From the NCBI GenBank assembly GCA_947471745.1, contig CANJKZ010000011.1, positions 2,170,001 through 2,234,000 on the forward strand: a stretch of DNA of 64,000 nt. Direction: 5' to 3'. Position 1 is the stretch's first letter. Every line of letters begins with the position of its first letter. Position numbers and translations under genes: made by a program. This document shows positions 42,421 to 54,169 of this stretch, one piece after another. Under the pieces are notes generated by a model. It searched no databases and was not told the origin of the DNA. It was given only the letters and a program-made list of their open reading frames with translations. The stretch comes from Closterium sp. Naga37s-1. Lineage: Eukaryota; Streptophyta; Zygnematophyceae; Desmidiales; Closteriaceae.

Positions 42421-43129
42421 CTGGGTACTGGGAAGGTGTGGATTCTGATTGAGGGATGGGAGTGTGTGTTTCTGTAGTGGTTTCTTGTAGGTGTGTAGGT
42501 GTGTTTTTGTAGTGCTAATTTTAGCCATCCATTTGTATTGATTCCTAATGAATGAAATAGTAGTAGTAATTGATAATAATGATTACATTTAATGATTCAT
42601 GAACGTGTTTTTGCAATGATTTAGGACGACAATCAGCACATGTAACCATGTTACCATTCGGCGATAACTGGGTAACCAGGTAAGTTCAGAAATCTGTAAT
42701 TAATCATGTTACCAGGACACAAGCACAATCCAGAAATATAATTCATAAGTGAAAAGTTTCCGAATACACGAGGTTTACTTTCATTTGTTACGTATTACAC
42801 ACTAGTAACAAACGCATTCTCCTTTTTTTGCCTCGGCTGTTGATGTGATGGTAAAGCAACCCCAGCCACGGTTTATGCGCGGGATGTTACTGTAAATTAC
42901 GGTTGGTGTAAATGCAGGACTCGATACTTCTCGGTCATAAGTGGGCGTACTGGGCAACTTGATGCAATATATGACAAAGCACACTAGGTCACTGTAGCAC
43001 AATTTTCACACGTAACGATGATCTTGACCCCCCTCTGTTTTAGATGTACAACAGGCAATACCGTTGGTCGTTTATTGGGGTGGGAACAAACCACAGTTCG
43101 CACGTCATACATGCCACAGAGTTGAGCGT
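42421..43129. other. non-coding stretch, nothing recognised
   Basis: AT-rich DNA with short open frames only. It would hold downstream exons of the F-box-like frame if that gene has introns, but I cannot identify any. Confidence 0.5.
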
Positions 43130-43456
43130 TTACCACCCAAAACCGCCTTCACATTTTTCAGATGTCCATACTCCGGCCAAGGGATCGAGAGCATTCAAGA
43201 GGCGGAAGAGGCATTTTGGTAAACTCGTCTCAACGAGCCAATTGGAAATTGCCACGTCGGATTCCCACAGCTTGCACAGATTCAGCAAGAATTGGGGCTG
43301 ATTAGCTAACGATCGCATCGTGTGACACGTGGCAGCAGCAGATAGTAGATCTTGATACTCTAGCTCGTGAAGAATCCGAACAATCACATCCGTCGGTAAG
43401 AGTAAACGGTCCATTTCTTTCCGCGTTTCAATTTCCTCGGGTTTGAAAGTCGACAT
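43130..43456 (-). CDS. F-box-like protein, N-terminal exon or small/truncated gene
   Basis: A 108-codon minus-strand frame starts at ATG 43456. Residues about 18-60 read RLLLPTDVIVRILHELEYQD, LLSAAATCHTMRSLANQPQF, the F-box pattern of a Leu-Pro start, hydrophobic helix positions and a C-x-x-hydrophobic segment. F-box domains bind Skp1 in SCF ubiquitin ligases. Then follow LCKLWESDVAISNWLVETSL and LFRLLNALDPLAGVWTSEKC. The last phrase resembles the 'RLL..L.PL.GVW' segment after the F-box in some plant F-box proteins, as I recall them. The frame ends soon after, next to a GTGGTAAAC that could be a 5' splice site, so this may be exon 1 of a longer gene whose remainder I cannot find, or a truncated copy. 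No promoter is evident. Confidence 0.5.
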   Translation of the reverse strand: MSTFKPEEIETRKEMDRLLLPTDVIVRILHELEYQDLLSAAATCHTMRSLANQPQFLLNLCKLWESDVAISNWLVETSLPKCLFRLLNALDPLAGVWTSEKCEGGFGW

Positions 43457-45060
43457 GTGAAGATAGGGGGGTTGTAAATTGCTGGAAATTTGCCGATGGG
43501 TGCTACCCGGCCTAACTCGTCAGAAAGGAGAACGAGCGAAATTTAAGCTGCCATTATGGAGGCAATAACCCCAAATATCTAGGAACTATATGTTTTCTGA
43601 GCCGGCACAAGCAGCAGCTTAGGAGTGAATCGCTTCACGCAGCATCTCAATCGCTTTGAGCAAGTGCATCTTAGAACAACATTCCACTCTTAGAACCTAC
43701 TCTAAAAGAAGTTGTACACACTAACCTACTCACTAGCGATGACAACACTACAAAAAAATGTGAACCCAAAATGAGCCTGTGAATTTACTTCCACTCAACA
43801 CTTCACCTGACCCCACCCCATGTGTGTACACAGTCTAGCCAATCATTGACTCAACAACAGTGATGGTCCTATGTCCCTCATTGGCTGAACTCACACACTC
43901 GCGGCGAAACGGAACGAACCGAGAGGGAGTGCAAGTGAACAGATCAGATGAGGTTGGAAAAGGAGGCAGGCAAAGAAAGGAGGTAAGGAAATGAAAGGAG
44001 TGCATCAACCCTAAACCATTCTGCCTTGTGTTTAGGGTTGCTGACTCCCAAAACAACATGACACTCGAGAGGGGTTTCTATTTTTGTCTGCCCAAAATGC
44101 AGGTGTAGACGGTTTGCTGGCCGTCAACCAGGGCATAGATGTTGGTCAGTCAATATTTTGACCAATGGTAGTCGAACTGTGTAGAAAGGAGCTAATTCTG
44201 CGCGCTGAGCGAAAAAACGGCAAAAACCCTGCGCAAGAAGCTACAGCGCTGCGCTTTTGGTGTATAGTTTCAGTAAGTGTGCGTGATCAACTCAAAACCC
44301 TTTCAGTAAGGGTGTGTGATTAACTTCAAACCAGAAATGAAACGGCAAGCAAGGGCAGCCGTCAGTTGGCTTGTTTTGTGGGATCTAAAGCCATCCGTTG
44401 ACTTGTGGGAATCTGAAGGTGCTATCTGAACCAATTTGCAAACTCGCCGATTTTTTTTCTGTACAGGTTCATCCATCCAACAAAGTCTGTTTCCTTATGT
44501 AGCGATTTTCTTGCTCGAATAAATGCTCGCGTTCAGAGATATGGGATGAGTTTCGCAGACAAGAAAATTAGCTCACTCGACCTTCCGCTTTCTGGATTCT
44601 TGAACTCACGGTGATTCGCGCGGGGATTTCAGCAACCAAGGCGATTTCACGCCTATAGTTTGCAGCAATTGCCGGGTAACCAGGCCCATGACGAGCTGCG
44701 TCAACCAGGTTCCCACAAAACCGCGTCATCCAGCTCGCTGCCTCAGCGGGTTGTCTCACGGGCAGCCGAGGCCCGGCATCCCGGTCAGGAGCCGAAGGGC
44801 CGGGCCTTAATTTCCTCGCCGGGAGGTTAGGGCGAGGTGGGCGGTGCCAAACCTAGTTCTAGGCTGGCCTCGTTCGCGTGCCTGGGGTGACGACGGTGAG
44901 GGCATCTTGTTATTTTTCTTGGCCCTTATTTGGGAAAATATCATATTGGGGCCGAAGAGTGCTAGAGAGTTGACCAACCAGGGACCGAGAGGCTCGGTAC
45001 TAACCAACCCGCTGTGCGAGGAGGGATGATCAAATGGTCATCGTTTATTGCGCGTATTTA
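43457..45060. other. low-copy DNA, no supported gene
   Basis: Mixed-composition DNA. Short frames (for example 44568-44759 minus) show no recognisable domain. A GC-rich patch with inverted GGCCCGG motifs lies at about 44760-44880. The right edge is the left flank (attta) of Copia-D. Confidence 0.5.
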
Positions 45061-45193
45061 TGTCCGAATGTTTTAGTGCTTACATTTGTGTAGGCTATAG
45101 TGGGGTAGCCCATAAGGGGTACAACCCAATTAGGAATAATACTTGTACCCAACTCTTTCATAGTTCATCCATTCTTGTTCGTTAGTTCTAACA
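45061..45193 (+). repeat. Copia-D 5' LTR (133 bp)
   Basis: It begins TGTCCGAATG and ends GTTCTAACA, with the family-C core GTAGCCCATAAGGGGTACAA. It is followed at 45194 by the primer site TGGTTTCAGAGCAGG. Confidence 0.88.
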
Positions 45194-45229
45194 TGGTTTC
45201 AGAGCAGGTCCTCCGTTAGGACCGAAGTT

Positions 45230-45960
45230 TTTTTTGGGCCCACCACTGAGCTGCCCTCCTAGCGACCCTTGTGCCGCCCCTGCTACTCCGCGCATTGCCC
45301 TTGTGCGGCCTGGACGACGGTCCCTAACTTAGGCCCTAGCCCGTCGCTCCTGGCCCCGCGGCCCGTCGCCCCTAGGCCCCGCGGCCCGTCGCCCCTAGGC
45401 CCCCGGCCCGTCGCCCCTAGGCCCCCAACCCGTCGCTTCCGGCCCCGCGGCCCGTCGCTCCTGGCCCCGTGGCCCGTCGCCCCTAGCCCCGGCCCGCAGC
45501 TCGTCGTGCCTAGGCCCCGGCACGTCGCCCCTAGGCCCCGACCCGTCGCTCCTGGCCCCGCGGCCTGTCGCCCCTAGGCCCTGCGGCCCGTCGCCCCTAG
45601 GCCCCCGGCCCGTCGCTCTCGGCCCCTTGGCCCGTCGCTCTCGGCCCCGCGGCCCGTCGCTCTCGGCCCCGCGGCCCGTCGCCCCTAGGCCCCCGGCCCG
45701 TCGCCCCTAGGCCCCACGGCCCGTCGCCCCTAGGCCCCCGGCTCGACGCTCCCGGACCCGCGGCCCGTCGCTACTGGCCCAGCGGCCCGTCGCCCCTAGC
45801 CCCGGCCCGTAGCCCTCTGGCCCCGCGGCCCGTCGCCCCTAGGCCTGGACCCGTCGCCCCTAGGCCCCGGCCCGTCGCCCCTGGCCCCGACACATCACCC
45901 CGCGGAGGCCCTCTAGCCGCCCCTCCTGCAGCCTGCTGCCTGCCCTTTTCCCTGCGCTGC
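45230..45960 (+). repeat. GC-rich minisatellite leader of Copia-D
   Basis: About twenty imperfect copies of a unit built on GGCCCGTCGCCCCTAGGCCC and GGCCCCGCGGCCCGTCGCTC. It is the same motif as in the Copia-C1 leader. Confidence 0.88.
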
Positions 45961-45993
45961 CCAGCCTCTGCCCGCCCTGCGTGCTGTGCCACT

Positions 45994-46950
45994 ATGGCTT
46001 CTCTCCGCGTTCTAGCGTTCGATCATGAGGGCCGACCGATCCAGTTTGACACGTGGCTCGACGACTTGCAGCTGTAACTACTGAGCGACTCTAGGGACAG
46101 TGTTTCGTTGTTTGACCACACGTCTGGCGCCACTCCCGCCCCTCCCGCCACAGCTGACAGTGCAACTCGCTCAAAGTGGCTTACTCGTGACGCTGCTGCT
46201 CGCTTAGCCATTCGCAACCGCCTTCCGTTGGCCGAATGCGCTCACTTCGGACAGCATAGGACAGCATAGGCACTGTACGACGCTGTCGTTGCCCGTTACT
46301 CCTCACCTGCCACTGCTGCTCTAGGCCGTCTTCTACTGCCCTACCTGTTTCCTGAGCTGTCCGCCTTTGCCACAGTAGAGGACCTTGTTTCCCACCTTCG
46401 CACTAGCGACGCTCGCTATCGCGCTGCCCTCTCAGCAGAGTTCCTTGCCAAGAACCTGCCCCCGATGTACATCACTCTCTACTTTATAGTCACCCGCCTC
46501 CCTGACTCTCTTTGCGCTGTCAGGGACCACTTTCTCGCGCTCGAACCCACAGCCCTCACTGTTGACCTACTCGAGCAGCACCTCCTTGTAGCTGAGAGTA
46601 GTGTAGTCGCTGTAGGTACTGCTCGTGGCACTCCTCGCACACCCTTCTTTGAGGGGTGTTCCCCCTCCCCCCTTACCCCCTCCTACGCCTCTGCTGCTGC
46701 TGTTGACATCCTTGGTGCTGAGGATGTCGGAGCTACTTCCACTAGTGGGAAGCGCCGCAGCAACAAGGGCAAGGGTGGTAGGGGTGGTGGGGGTGGCAAC
46801 AGCAGAGACCCCGTCGCCCCGGCAGCTTCGTGAGTGGTTTGCTCAGCGTGGGGCGTCTGGGGGTAGTGTTAGCTGCCCGTATGTCATTCGCACGGGTGAC
46901 CATGCTGGTCAGACATGCGGGAAGCTTCATACTTAGCACCACTGCTTCTC
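45994..46950 (+). pseudogene. Copia-D gag with atypical zinc knuckle (fossil)
   Basis: Start MASLRVLAFDHEGRPIQFDT at 45994; LLLPYLFPELSAFATVEDLV and MYITLYFIVTRLPDSLCAVR follow, then LTVDLLEQHLLVAESSVVAV and FFEGCSPSPLTPSYASAAAV. The Gly-rich tract is short. The knuckle CPYVIRTGDHAGQTC, GKLH lies at about 46878-46935. Confidence 0.87.
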
Positions 46951-47189
46951 CCGCCTCGACGAAGCTTGGCGCGCAGAGTCTAGTGACGAGGCCGAGCGCC
47001 CCCGCTGGGCAGAGTTGCTTAGGTCTGGAGTTGCAATCTTTGACCTAGACTATGATGCAATCCTTGCTGCTATGTATGCTTTGTCTGTTAGTGCTGAGGG
47101 TGACTGTTACCTGTGTTTGCCGCCTGACCCAGGTATAGAGGCTGCTGCTCTAGGTGCTAGTGAGTCTGTTCTCCCTAGTACTGCGCCTG

Positions 47190-48020
47190 CTGAGGCCTTG
47201 CACACCTTCACACTTCACTCAGGTGCCTAACGCTGTTTCTTTCGCGACAGCACCACCCTCTCTCCTCTCTCTGCACTTGTAACGGTCAGGCTGGCTGACC
47301 CCTCTGGGGGCCCAGGTCTTGCCCATTCCTCCGCTGTTCTCCCGTGTCCGGCGGTTCCGTCCGGCTCACTGTCAGGCCTTCACCTCCCCTCGTTCTCTAC
47401 GAACTTGGTGAGTACCGCTGCCCTCCAAGATGCGATGGTCACTACCACCACTCCTAGGGGTCAGCGTGTGTCGATCTGCACGTGTACACGGACGGGCTGT
47501 CACCTGGCCACGTTCACTCGTCGGCCAGGGTCGAGTCTGTACACACTCGCTACCGAGCCTTCTCAGGTAGCTTCGTCTGCCCAGGTGTCCGCGTCAAGTC
47601 AGGTAGCACCCCCTTACTCGTGTCGCCTCCTGTCGCACCAGACTCTCCTGTGGCACCACCGCCTTGGTCACCCCTCCCTGCCACGCCTTCGTGGCATGCA
47701 CTCCCGCCTCCTTGTCTCTGGTCTTCGCAGGTCTTTTCCTCCCCTCCCACCCTCGCTTGTCCCGCCCTGCCTTCCTTGCGTCGAGGGGCGGCAGCGTGCC
47801 GCTCCTCACTCCTCCTCGTTTCCCCCGACGACTGCTCCCCTTCAGACTCTCCACATGGACGTGTGGTGCCCAGCCCGCGTCAGTGGACAGGACCGCGAGC
47901 GGTACTTTCTGATGGTTGTTGACGACTACACACGGTACACCACGGTCTTCCCTTTGCGCATCAAGGGTGAGGTCGTTGATGTCTTGATCCCTTGGATCCG
48001 CGTAGTCCGTCTCCAGCTCC
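47190..48020 (+). pseudogene. Copia-D protease and integrase part (fossil)
   Basis: Protease-like FTLHSGA and the following stretch (about 47205-47300), WHHRLGHPSLPRLRGMHSRL (about 47650), CVEGRQRAAPHSSSFPPTTA, and the first part of the integrase core, HMDVWCPARVSGQDRERYFL and VVDDYTRYTTVFPLRIKGEV. Confidence 0.87.
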
Positions 48021-48029
48021 GCGAGCGGT

Positions 48030-48410
48030 TCCGTGCGGTCGGCTCAGGTGCTGCTCGAGGTGCTGCGTCTGGGGGTGCTACGTCTGGGGGTGCGGCGCCT
48101 GGGGGTGCTGATTCTGACGGTGCTGGGTCTGGGGGTGCTGAGCCTGGGGGTGCGGAGCCCGGGGGTGCTGAGCCTGGGGGTGAGGAGCCTGGGGGTGCTG
48201 AGCCTGCGGGTGTTGAGCCTGGGGGTGCTGAGCCTGCGGGTGTGGAGCCTGGGGGTGCTGAGTCCGAGGGAGCGGAGTCTGGGGGTGCTGAGCCGAAGGG
48301 TATTGGAGCTTGAGGAGCTGGAGCTGGTGGCACTGGAGCTGGAGGCATTGGCGCGGGAGGCGCTGGACATGGAGGAGCTGGAGCTGTTGACCCTGGTGCT
48401 GGAGGCAGTG
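48030..48410 (+). repeat. Copia-D low-complexity linker
   Basis: 15-base units coding GGAEP and AGVEP pentapeptides (48060-48300) are followed by Gly/Ala-rich GCTGGAGGC-type units. The pentapeptide array is very regular. Confidence 0.88.
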
Positions 48411-50668
48411 TGCGGCCGCGACTTTACTTCGTTCCCCTGCTTCAGCAGGTTCTTGGTATCTCGTCTTCTACTGCCCTTACTCCTCCCTTACTCTGTCCAC
48501 CACCTGACCAGTCGCAGCCGCCGTTACAGCCAGCCTCCCCACTGCCGGTTCCTTCTCCTTACACTGAGCAGACCGGCGGTCTTACAGAGCATTGTGAGCC
48601 TGCGTCTCGTCGTGCCTCCCCTGTTCGCACTGGTCGTCGCGTTCCTCGTCCGTGTCCTCCTCTTATCCCCGGCACACACGCTATGGCACTTCGTCCTTCC
48701 TCTGTTCCACTGCGTGTTCCTCTGCCGCCTCCTCCCGAGTCCTCTCTTCCTGCCGTCCTTGACCCTGAGTCTGACCGCACTCGTGCTGCCAGTCCGACTG
48801 TCTCTCGTCTACTCGCCACTGTTGTCACTGACCCTTCATTTGAGTCCAGTGCTGCATCTGCCCTCGTTGCTGAGCTGCTTGACTATGCTGCTGCCTGTCG
48901 TCTAGACTACGCCACTGCTCTTGTTGCTGAGTCTAAGTCTGCCAGTCCTCCATCCGTCGTGGGTGAGTGTGCTCTTGGCACGGACGTCCTTGAGGACAGG
49001 CAGGAGGACTTTGAGTGTCTTGCAGCTGCTGTACCTCGTTTCGCTTCCATGCTGCTTGCCCCTGAGGGAGACCCGGATGCACCATACATCCCGACCCCGC
49101 GTTCTTATGCACAGGCAATCACCGGTCCTTACTCCTCTCAGTGGCAGGCAGCCATGGATGCCGAGATGGCATCCTGGAAGTCCACAGGCACCTACATCGA
49201 TGCAGTTCCCCCGTCTTGGGGAAACATTGTCGATGGCATGTGGATCTTCAGGGTGAAGCGGCCGCCAGGTTCCCGGCCCGCCTTCAAGGCGCGTCACGTT
49301 GCTAGAGGCTTCAGTTAGAAACAGGGGGTTGACTACTTCCAGACCTTCTCCCCCACCCCGAAGATGACTATTCTTCGGGTGTTGCTGCACGTCGCTGCTC
49401 AGCGTGACTACAAGTTACACTCTCTGGACTTCAGTACAGCTTTCTTGCAGGGCAGCTTGCACGAGGAGATCTGGCTGCGCCGGCCACCTGGCTTCACAGG
49501 GTCGTTTCCTGCAGGTACCTAGTGGAGCCTCCCGCGGCCAGTCTACGGTCTCCACCTGGCGCCTTGCGAGTGGCACGACACACTAAGGACTACACTTGCA
49601 GCTCTGGGGTTTACTCCATGTACTGCTGACTAGTCGCTATTTCTACGCACCGACACGTCGCTGCCGCCGTTCTACGTCCTCTTGTACGTCGACGACCTTG
49701 TCTTTGCCACTGCTAACACTGAAGCAGTGACCCTTGTGAAGTTGGAGCTGCAGAAGAGACACACCTGCACAGACCTAGGTGAACTGCGCACCTATCTTGG
49801 CTTGCAGATCACCCGGGACAGAGCACGGCACACCATCACACTAACTCTGTCACACATGGCGCACCAGGTCCTTCAGCGCTTCGGCTTCCAGTTCTCATCG
49901 CCACAGCCCACTCCTCTGTCTACCGGCCACTCGCTCTCAGCTCCACCTTCGGACGAGTGTGTAGAGCCGAGTAGTCCATACCCATAGCTTGTGGGTTGCC
50001 TCATGTACATGATGACGTGCACACGACCTGACCTCGCGTACCCTCTCAGCCTCCTAGCTCGCTACGTGGCTCCCGGTAGGCACCGAAAGGTGCACCAGGA
50101 TGCTACAAAGAGGGTACTACGTTACTTGTGCAGTACGTAAGGCATGGGGCTTGTGCTTGGGGGACGGGGTCCAGTTGTCCTCATTGGTCACACAGACGCT
50201 TCTTGGGTTGATGACTCAGCTACGCAGCGGTCGTCACAGGGTTACACCTTGAGCCTCGGTTCCGGCTCTGTTTCCTGGCGGTCTACCCGCTCATCTTCGG
50301 TTCTCAGCTCCAGTTGTGAGGCTGAGATCTACGCAGGGGCCATGGCTGCACAGGAGCTACGCTGGCTCACCTACCTGCTGACTGACTTGGGAGAGCAGCC
50401 TCATTTGCCTCTAGTTATGTACGTGGACAACAAGGCCATGATTACCTTGTGACAGGAGCACAGACTGGAGCACAAAACGAAGCACATCGCTCTGCGATAC
50501 TTCCTTGCTCGTGAGTTGCAGCAGCGTGGCCAGCTTCGTCTTGCGTACGTGGCCACTAGGGCCAACAATACTTATATATTCACCAAGGAACTTCCGCCTG
50601 GTGATCATCTGCGCTTCTCTACTGTGTTAGTCCTTGTGCCTACTTTGCCTCACTTACTCACTGCGTGA
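48410..50668 (+). pseudogene. Copia-D reverse transcriptase and RNase H (fossil)
   Basis: Pro/Ser-rich approach, then YSSQWQAAMDAEMASWKSTG (about 49132), FRVKRPPGSRPAFKARHVAR, LDFSTAFLQGSLHEEIWLRR, the catalytic VDDLVFA (about 49690), YLGLQITRDRARHTITLTLS and MYMMTCTRPDLAYPLSLLAR. RNase H: GHTDASWVDDSATQRSSQGY (about 50185), SCEAEIYAGAMAAQELRWLT and YVDNKAM. It ends near 50668. Confidence 0.9.
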
Positions 50669-50725
50669 CTTTGCTTGTACTGTGATCTATATATATATCT
50701 GCATGCTTACACTTGCTAGGGTATG

Positions 50726-51896
50726 TGTCAAACATATGTGTTTATATTTATCTAGGATGTAGTGGGTTTAGCCTTAGGGGGTACAGAATCTCTCTCGACA
50801 TTCTACTCGTACTCCCCCTTATCACCTAATGAATCATCCTCGTCACTTCTTCTCACATGGTATTAGAGTAGGTTCCTATTGGGCCCACCACCTACTACTG
50901 CGCCTACCTAGTTCCTAGCCCGCGGCCGGCCCAGTCTCACGCCCGCGCCCGTCCCGTACCTAGCCCACGATAGGCCCGTACTTTGCCCGCGCTCGGCCCT
51001 TTCTCATGCCCGCGCCCGGCCCGTACCTAGCCCACGATCGCCCCGTCGACACCTGTGTCCGGCCCCGTACCTAGCCCGCGCCCCGTCGACGTTCGCGACC
51101 GGCCCGTACCTAGCCCGCGACCAGGCCCCGTACCTAGCTCGCGCTCGCCCCGTCGACACCCGCGCCCGGCCCCGAACCTAGCCCGCGCCCCGTCGACGCG
51201 CGCGACCAGCCCGTACCTAGCCCGCAACCCGGCCCCTTACCTAGCCCGCGCCCTGTCGACACCCGTGCCCGGCCCCGTACCTAGCCAGCATCCCGTTGAC
51301 ACCCGCGCCCGGCCCTGTACCTTGCCCGCGCTCGGCCCCGTTCCTAGCCCAGCGCCCGGCCCCGTACCTAGCTCCGCGCCCGGCCCCTTCCCTAGCCCGC
51401 GCCCGTTGATGCCCGCGCCCGGCCCAGTCCCTCGCCCAGCCCGGCCCCGTACCTAGCCCCGGCTCGTCGACACCCACGCCCGGCCTCGTCCCTCGCCCAG
51501 CGCCCGGCTCCTTGTTTGGCCCCTCGGCCCCAATTCAGAGCCCTGCGCCTGGCCTCTTGTTTGGCCCCTCGGCCCCGCACCTCGGCCCCTAGGCTCGGCC
51601 TTCTCGGCCCCGTGTGTTTGGCCCCTCGGCCCCAAATTCAGAGCCCAGCGCTCGGCCCCGTACCTGCCCAGCGCCCGGCCCCGTACCTAGCCCACGCCCG
51701 GCCCCGTACCTAGCCCTGCGCCCGACCCCTTGTTTGGCCCCGGGGCCCCGCCCCTCGGCCCCTTGGCCCCAAGCCTCGGCCCCTAGGCTAGGCCTCCTCG
51801 GCCCCGTGTGTTTGGCCCATCGCCCCCCCCCCATAGGCCCCTCGGCCCCAATTCAGAGCCCAGCGCCCGGCCCTATACCTGCCCAGTGCCCGGCCC
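50726..51896 (+). mobile_element. Copia-F, LTR and leader only
   Basis: The 132-bp 5' LTR (50726-50857) starts TGTCAAACATATG and ends CTTCTTCTCACA. A primer site, TGGTATTAGAGTAGG, follows at 50858. About one kilobase of GC-rich leader is made of GCCCGGCCCCGTACCTAGCC units (50980-51720) and CTCGGCCCC-rich DNA (51500-51880). No gag follows. At about 51897 the sequence becomes the 3' coding end of the minus-strand Copia-G. It is a fragment of a distinct family, close to Copia-B in its LTR ends. Confidence 0.85.
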
Positions 51897-53840
51897 AGAA
51901 ACGCTGATGATCACAAGGCTGAAGTGCCTTGGTGAGAATATCAGCAGTGTTGGCCCAAGAGGCCACGTAAGCAAGACGAAGCTGACCACGCTGCTGCAAC
52001 TCTCGAGCAAGGAAGTAGCGCATAGCAATGTGCTTCGTTCTGTGCTCCAGTCTGTGCTCCTGACACAAGGCCAGCATGGCCTTGTTGTCGACGTACAGAA
52101 CTAGAGGAGAACGAGGTGCCTCTCCCAAGTCTGTCAGCAGGTAGGTGAGCCAGCGAAGCTCCTGTGCAGCCATGGCCCCAGCGTAGATCTCAGCCTCACA
52201 ACTGGAGCGGAGAACAGAAGAAGAGCGGGTAGACCGCCAGGAGACAGAACCGGAGCCAAGGCTGAAGGTGTAACCCTGTGACGACCGCTGCGTAGCCAAG
52301 TCGTCAACCCAGGAAGCGTCTGCGTGACAAGTGAGGACAACTTGAGCCCGTCCTCCAAGCACGAGCCCCATGCCCGACGTACTGCACAAGTATCGCAACA
52401 CCCTCTTCGCACCATCCCAGTGCACCTTTCAGTGCCTGCCGGGAGCCACGTAGCGAGCCAGAAGGCTGAGAGGGTACGCGAGGTCAGGTCGTGTGCAAGT
52501 CATCAGGTACATGAGGCAGCCCACAAGATCTGGATACGGGCCACTCGGCTCTACGGACTCCTCTGAAGGTGGAGCTGAGAGCGAGTGACCGGTAGGCAGA
52601 GGAGTGGACTGTGGCGAGGAGTACGTGATGCCGAAGTGCTGAAGGACCTGCTGCACCATGTGTGACTGAGTCAAGGTAATGGTGCGCTGTGCTCTGTCTC
52701 GGGTGATCCGCAAGCCAAGATAGCTTGTCAGTTCTCCTAGGTCTGTGCACGTGTGTCTCTTCTGCAGCTCCGACTTCACGTGGGCGAGTGCCTCAGTGTC
52801 AGCAGTAGCAAAGACCAAGTCGTCTACGTACACGAGAACGTAGAATGGCGGCAGAGTGGCGTCGGTGCGTAGAAACAGCGACGGGTCAGCATTCGAAGGA
52901 GCAAAACCAAGAGCAGCAAGAGTGGTCCTGAGTGTGTCGTGCCACTCACGGGGTGCCTGGCGGAGACCGTAGACTGGCCGCCGGAGGCTCCACTGGGTAC
53001 CAGCAGGAAACGACCCAGTGAAGCCAGGTGGGCGGCGCAGCTAGATCTCTTCGTGCAAGCTGCCCTGTAGGAAGGCTATGCTGAATTCAAGCGAGTGTAG
53101 CTCGTAGTCACGCTGAGCGGTAGCGTGCAGCAGCACCCGAAGAGTGGTCATCTTTGGGGTAGGGGAGAAGGTATGTAAGAAGTCAACTCCCTGTCGCTAA
53201 CTGAAGCCTCGTGCAACGTAACGCGCCTTGAAGACAGGTGGAGAACCCGGCGGCCGCTTCACCCTGAAAATCCACATGCCACTGACAATGTTCGCCCCAG
53301 GCGGGGGAACCTCGTCGACGTAGGTGCCTGTGGACTTCCAGGATGCCATCTCGGCATCCATGGCTGCCTGCCACTGAGAGGAGTAAGGACCCTCTATCGC
53401 CTCTGCGTAAGAGCGCGGGGTCGGGATGTCTGGTGCATCCGGGTCTCCCTTAGGGGGAAGCAGCATGGACACGAGATGAGGTACAGCAGTGGCAAAGCAC
53501 TCAAACTCCTCCTGTCTGTCCTCAAGGACGTCCGTGCCAAGAGCACACTCACCCCCGACGGACGGAGGACAGACAGACGCAGACTCAGACTCAGCAACAA
53601 GACTAGCGGCGTAGTCTAGACGACAGTGAGCAGCAAAGTCGACAAGCTCAGCAACTATGGCAGACGCAGCAGTGGACTCAAAGGAAGGGTCAGTGACAAC
53701 AGTGGCCAAGAGACGTGTGATAGTAGGACTAGCAGTACGAAGGGAGTCAGACTCCGGGTCTGCAAGCGCAGGAAGAGAGGACGCTGGAGGAGACGGCAGA
53801 GGGACACGCTGTGGAGCAGTGGAAGGACGCAGAGTCATAG
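51897..53840 (-). pseudogene. Copia-G reverse transcriptase and RNase H (fossil)
   Basis: Minus strand: YSSQWQAAMDAEMASWKSTG (about 53385), VKRPPGSPPVFKARYVARGF, the catalytic YVDDLVFA (about 52828), LTSYLGLRITRDRAQRTITL, LMYLMTCTRPDLAYPLSLLA, CHADASWVDDLATQRSSQGY (about 52330), SCEAEIYAGAMAAQELRWLT, YVDNKAMLALCQEHRLEHRT and ANTADILTKALQPCDHQRF next to the left border. Confidence 0.92.
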
Positions 53841-54169
53841 AGTGAGTGCCGGGGACAGGAGGAGGACGCTGACACGGAACACGACGAACAGTGCGAACAG
53901 GGCGAACAGGCGACTCAGGACGAGACTCAGGCGATGCAGGACGAGACTCAGGCGACGCAGGAGGAGACTCAGGCTCACGACGCTCCGTAAGTCCTGTAGT
54001 CGGTCCAGAGTAAGGAGAAGGACCAGGCAGTGGAGAGGCTGGCTGTAACTGCGACGGTGACTAGACAGGCGGTGGACTCAGTAAAGGAGGAGTAGGACCA
54101 GTAGAAGGCGGGAGACCAAGAACCTGCTGAAGGAGTGGAACGTAGTACGGCCGCGGCCGCGCAGCGCCT

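Larger units (their letters stand above)
45061..50725 (+). mobile_element. Copia-D, short-LTR Ty1/copia element, 3' end replaced by Copia-F
   Basis: 5' LTR, primer site, GC-rich leader, gag, protease, part of the integrase, linker, reverse transcriptase/RNase H and the start of the 3' UTR lie on the plus strand. In the 3' UTR, after CACTTGCTAGGGTATG, the sequence switches to the LTR of Copia-F. No 3' LTR of Copia-D is seen inside the window. It is broken, with roughly ten or more breaks. It belongs to the same family as Copia-C1, H and I by LTR, leader unit and coding sequence. Confidence 0.9.

Noticed and set aside
42802-43002. 66-codon minus-strand frame as second exon of the F-box-like gene
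   Set aside because: There is a pyrimidine-AG-like site nearby, but the reading does not continue any F-box protein pattern; unsupported.
44568-44759. 63-codon minus-strand frame as a small gene
   Set aside because: No recognisable motif, no homologous pattern I know, no supporting context.
51027-51834. Multiple Arg/Gly-rich frames in the Copia-F leader
   Set aside because: Composition artefacts of the GCCCGGCCCCGTACCTAGCC array.
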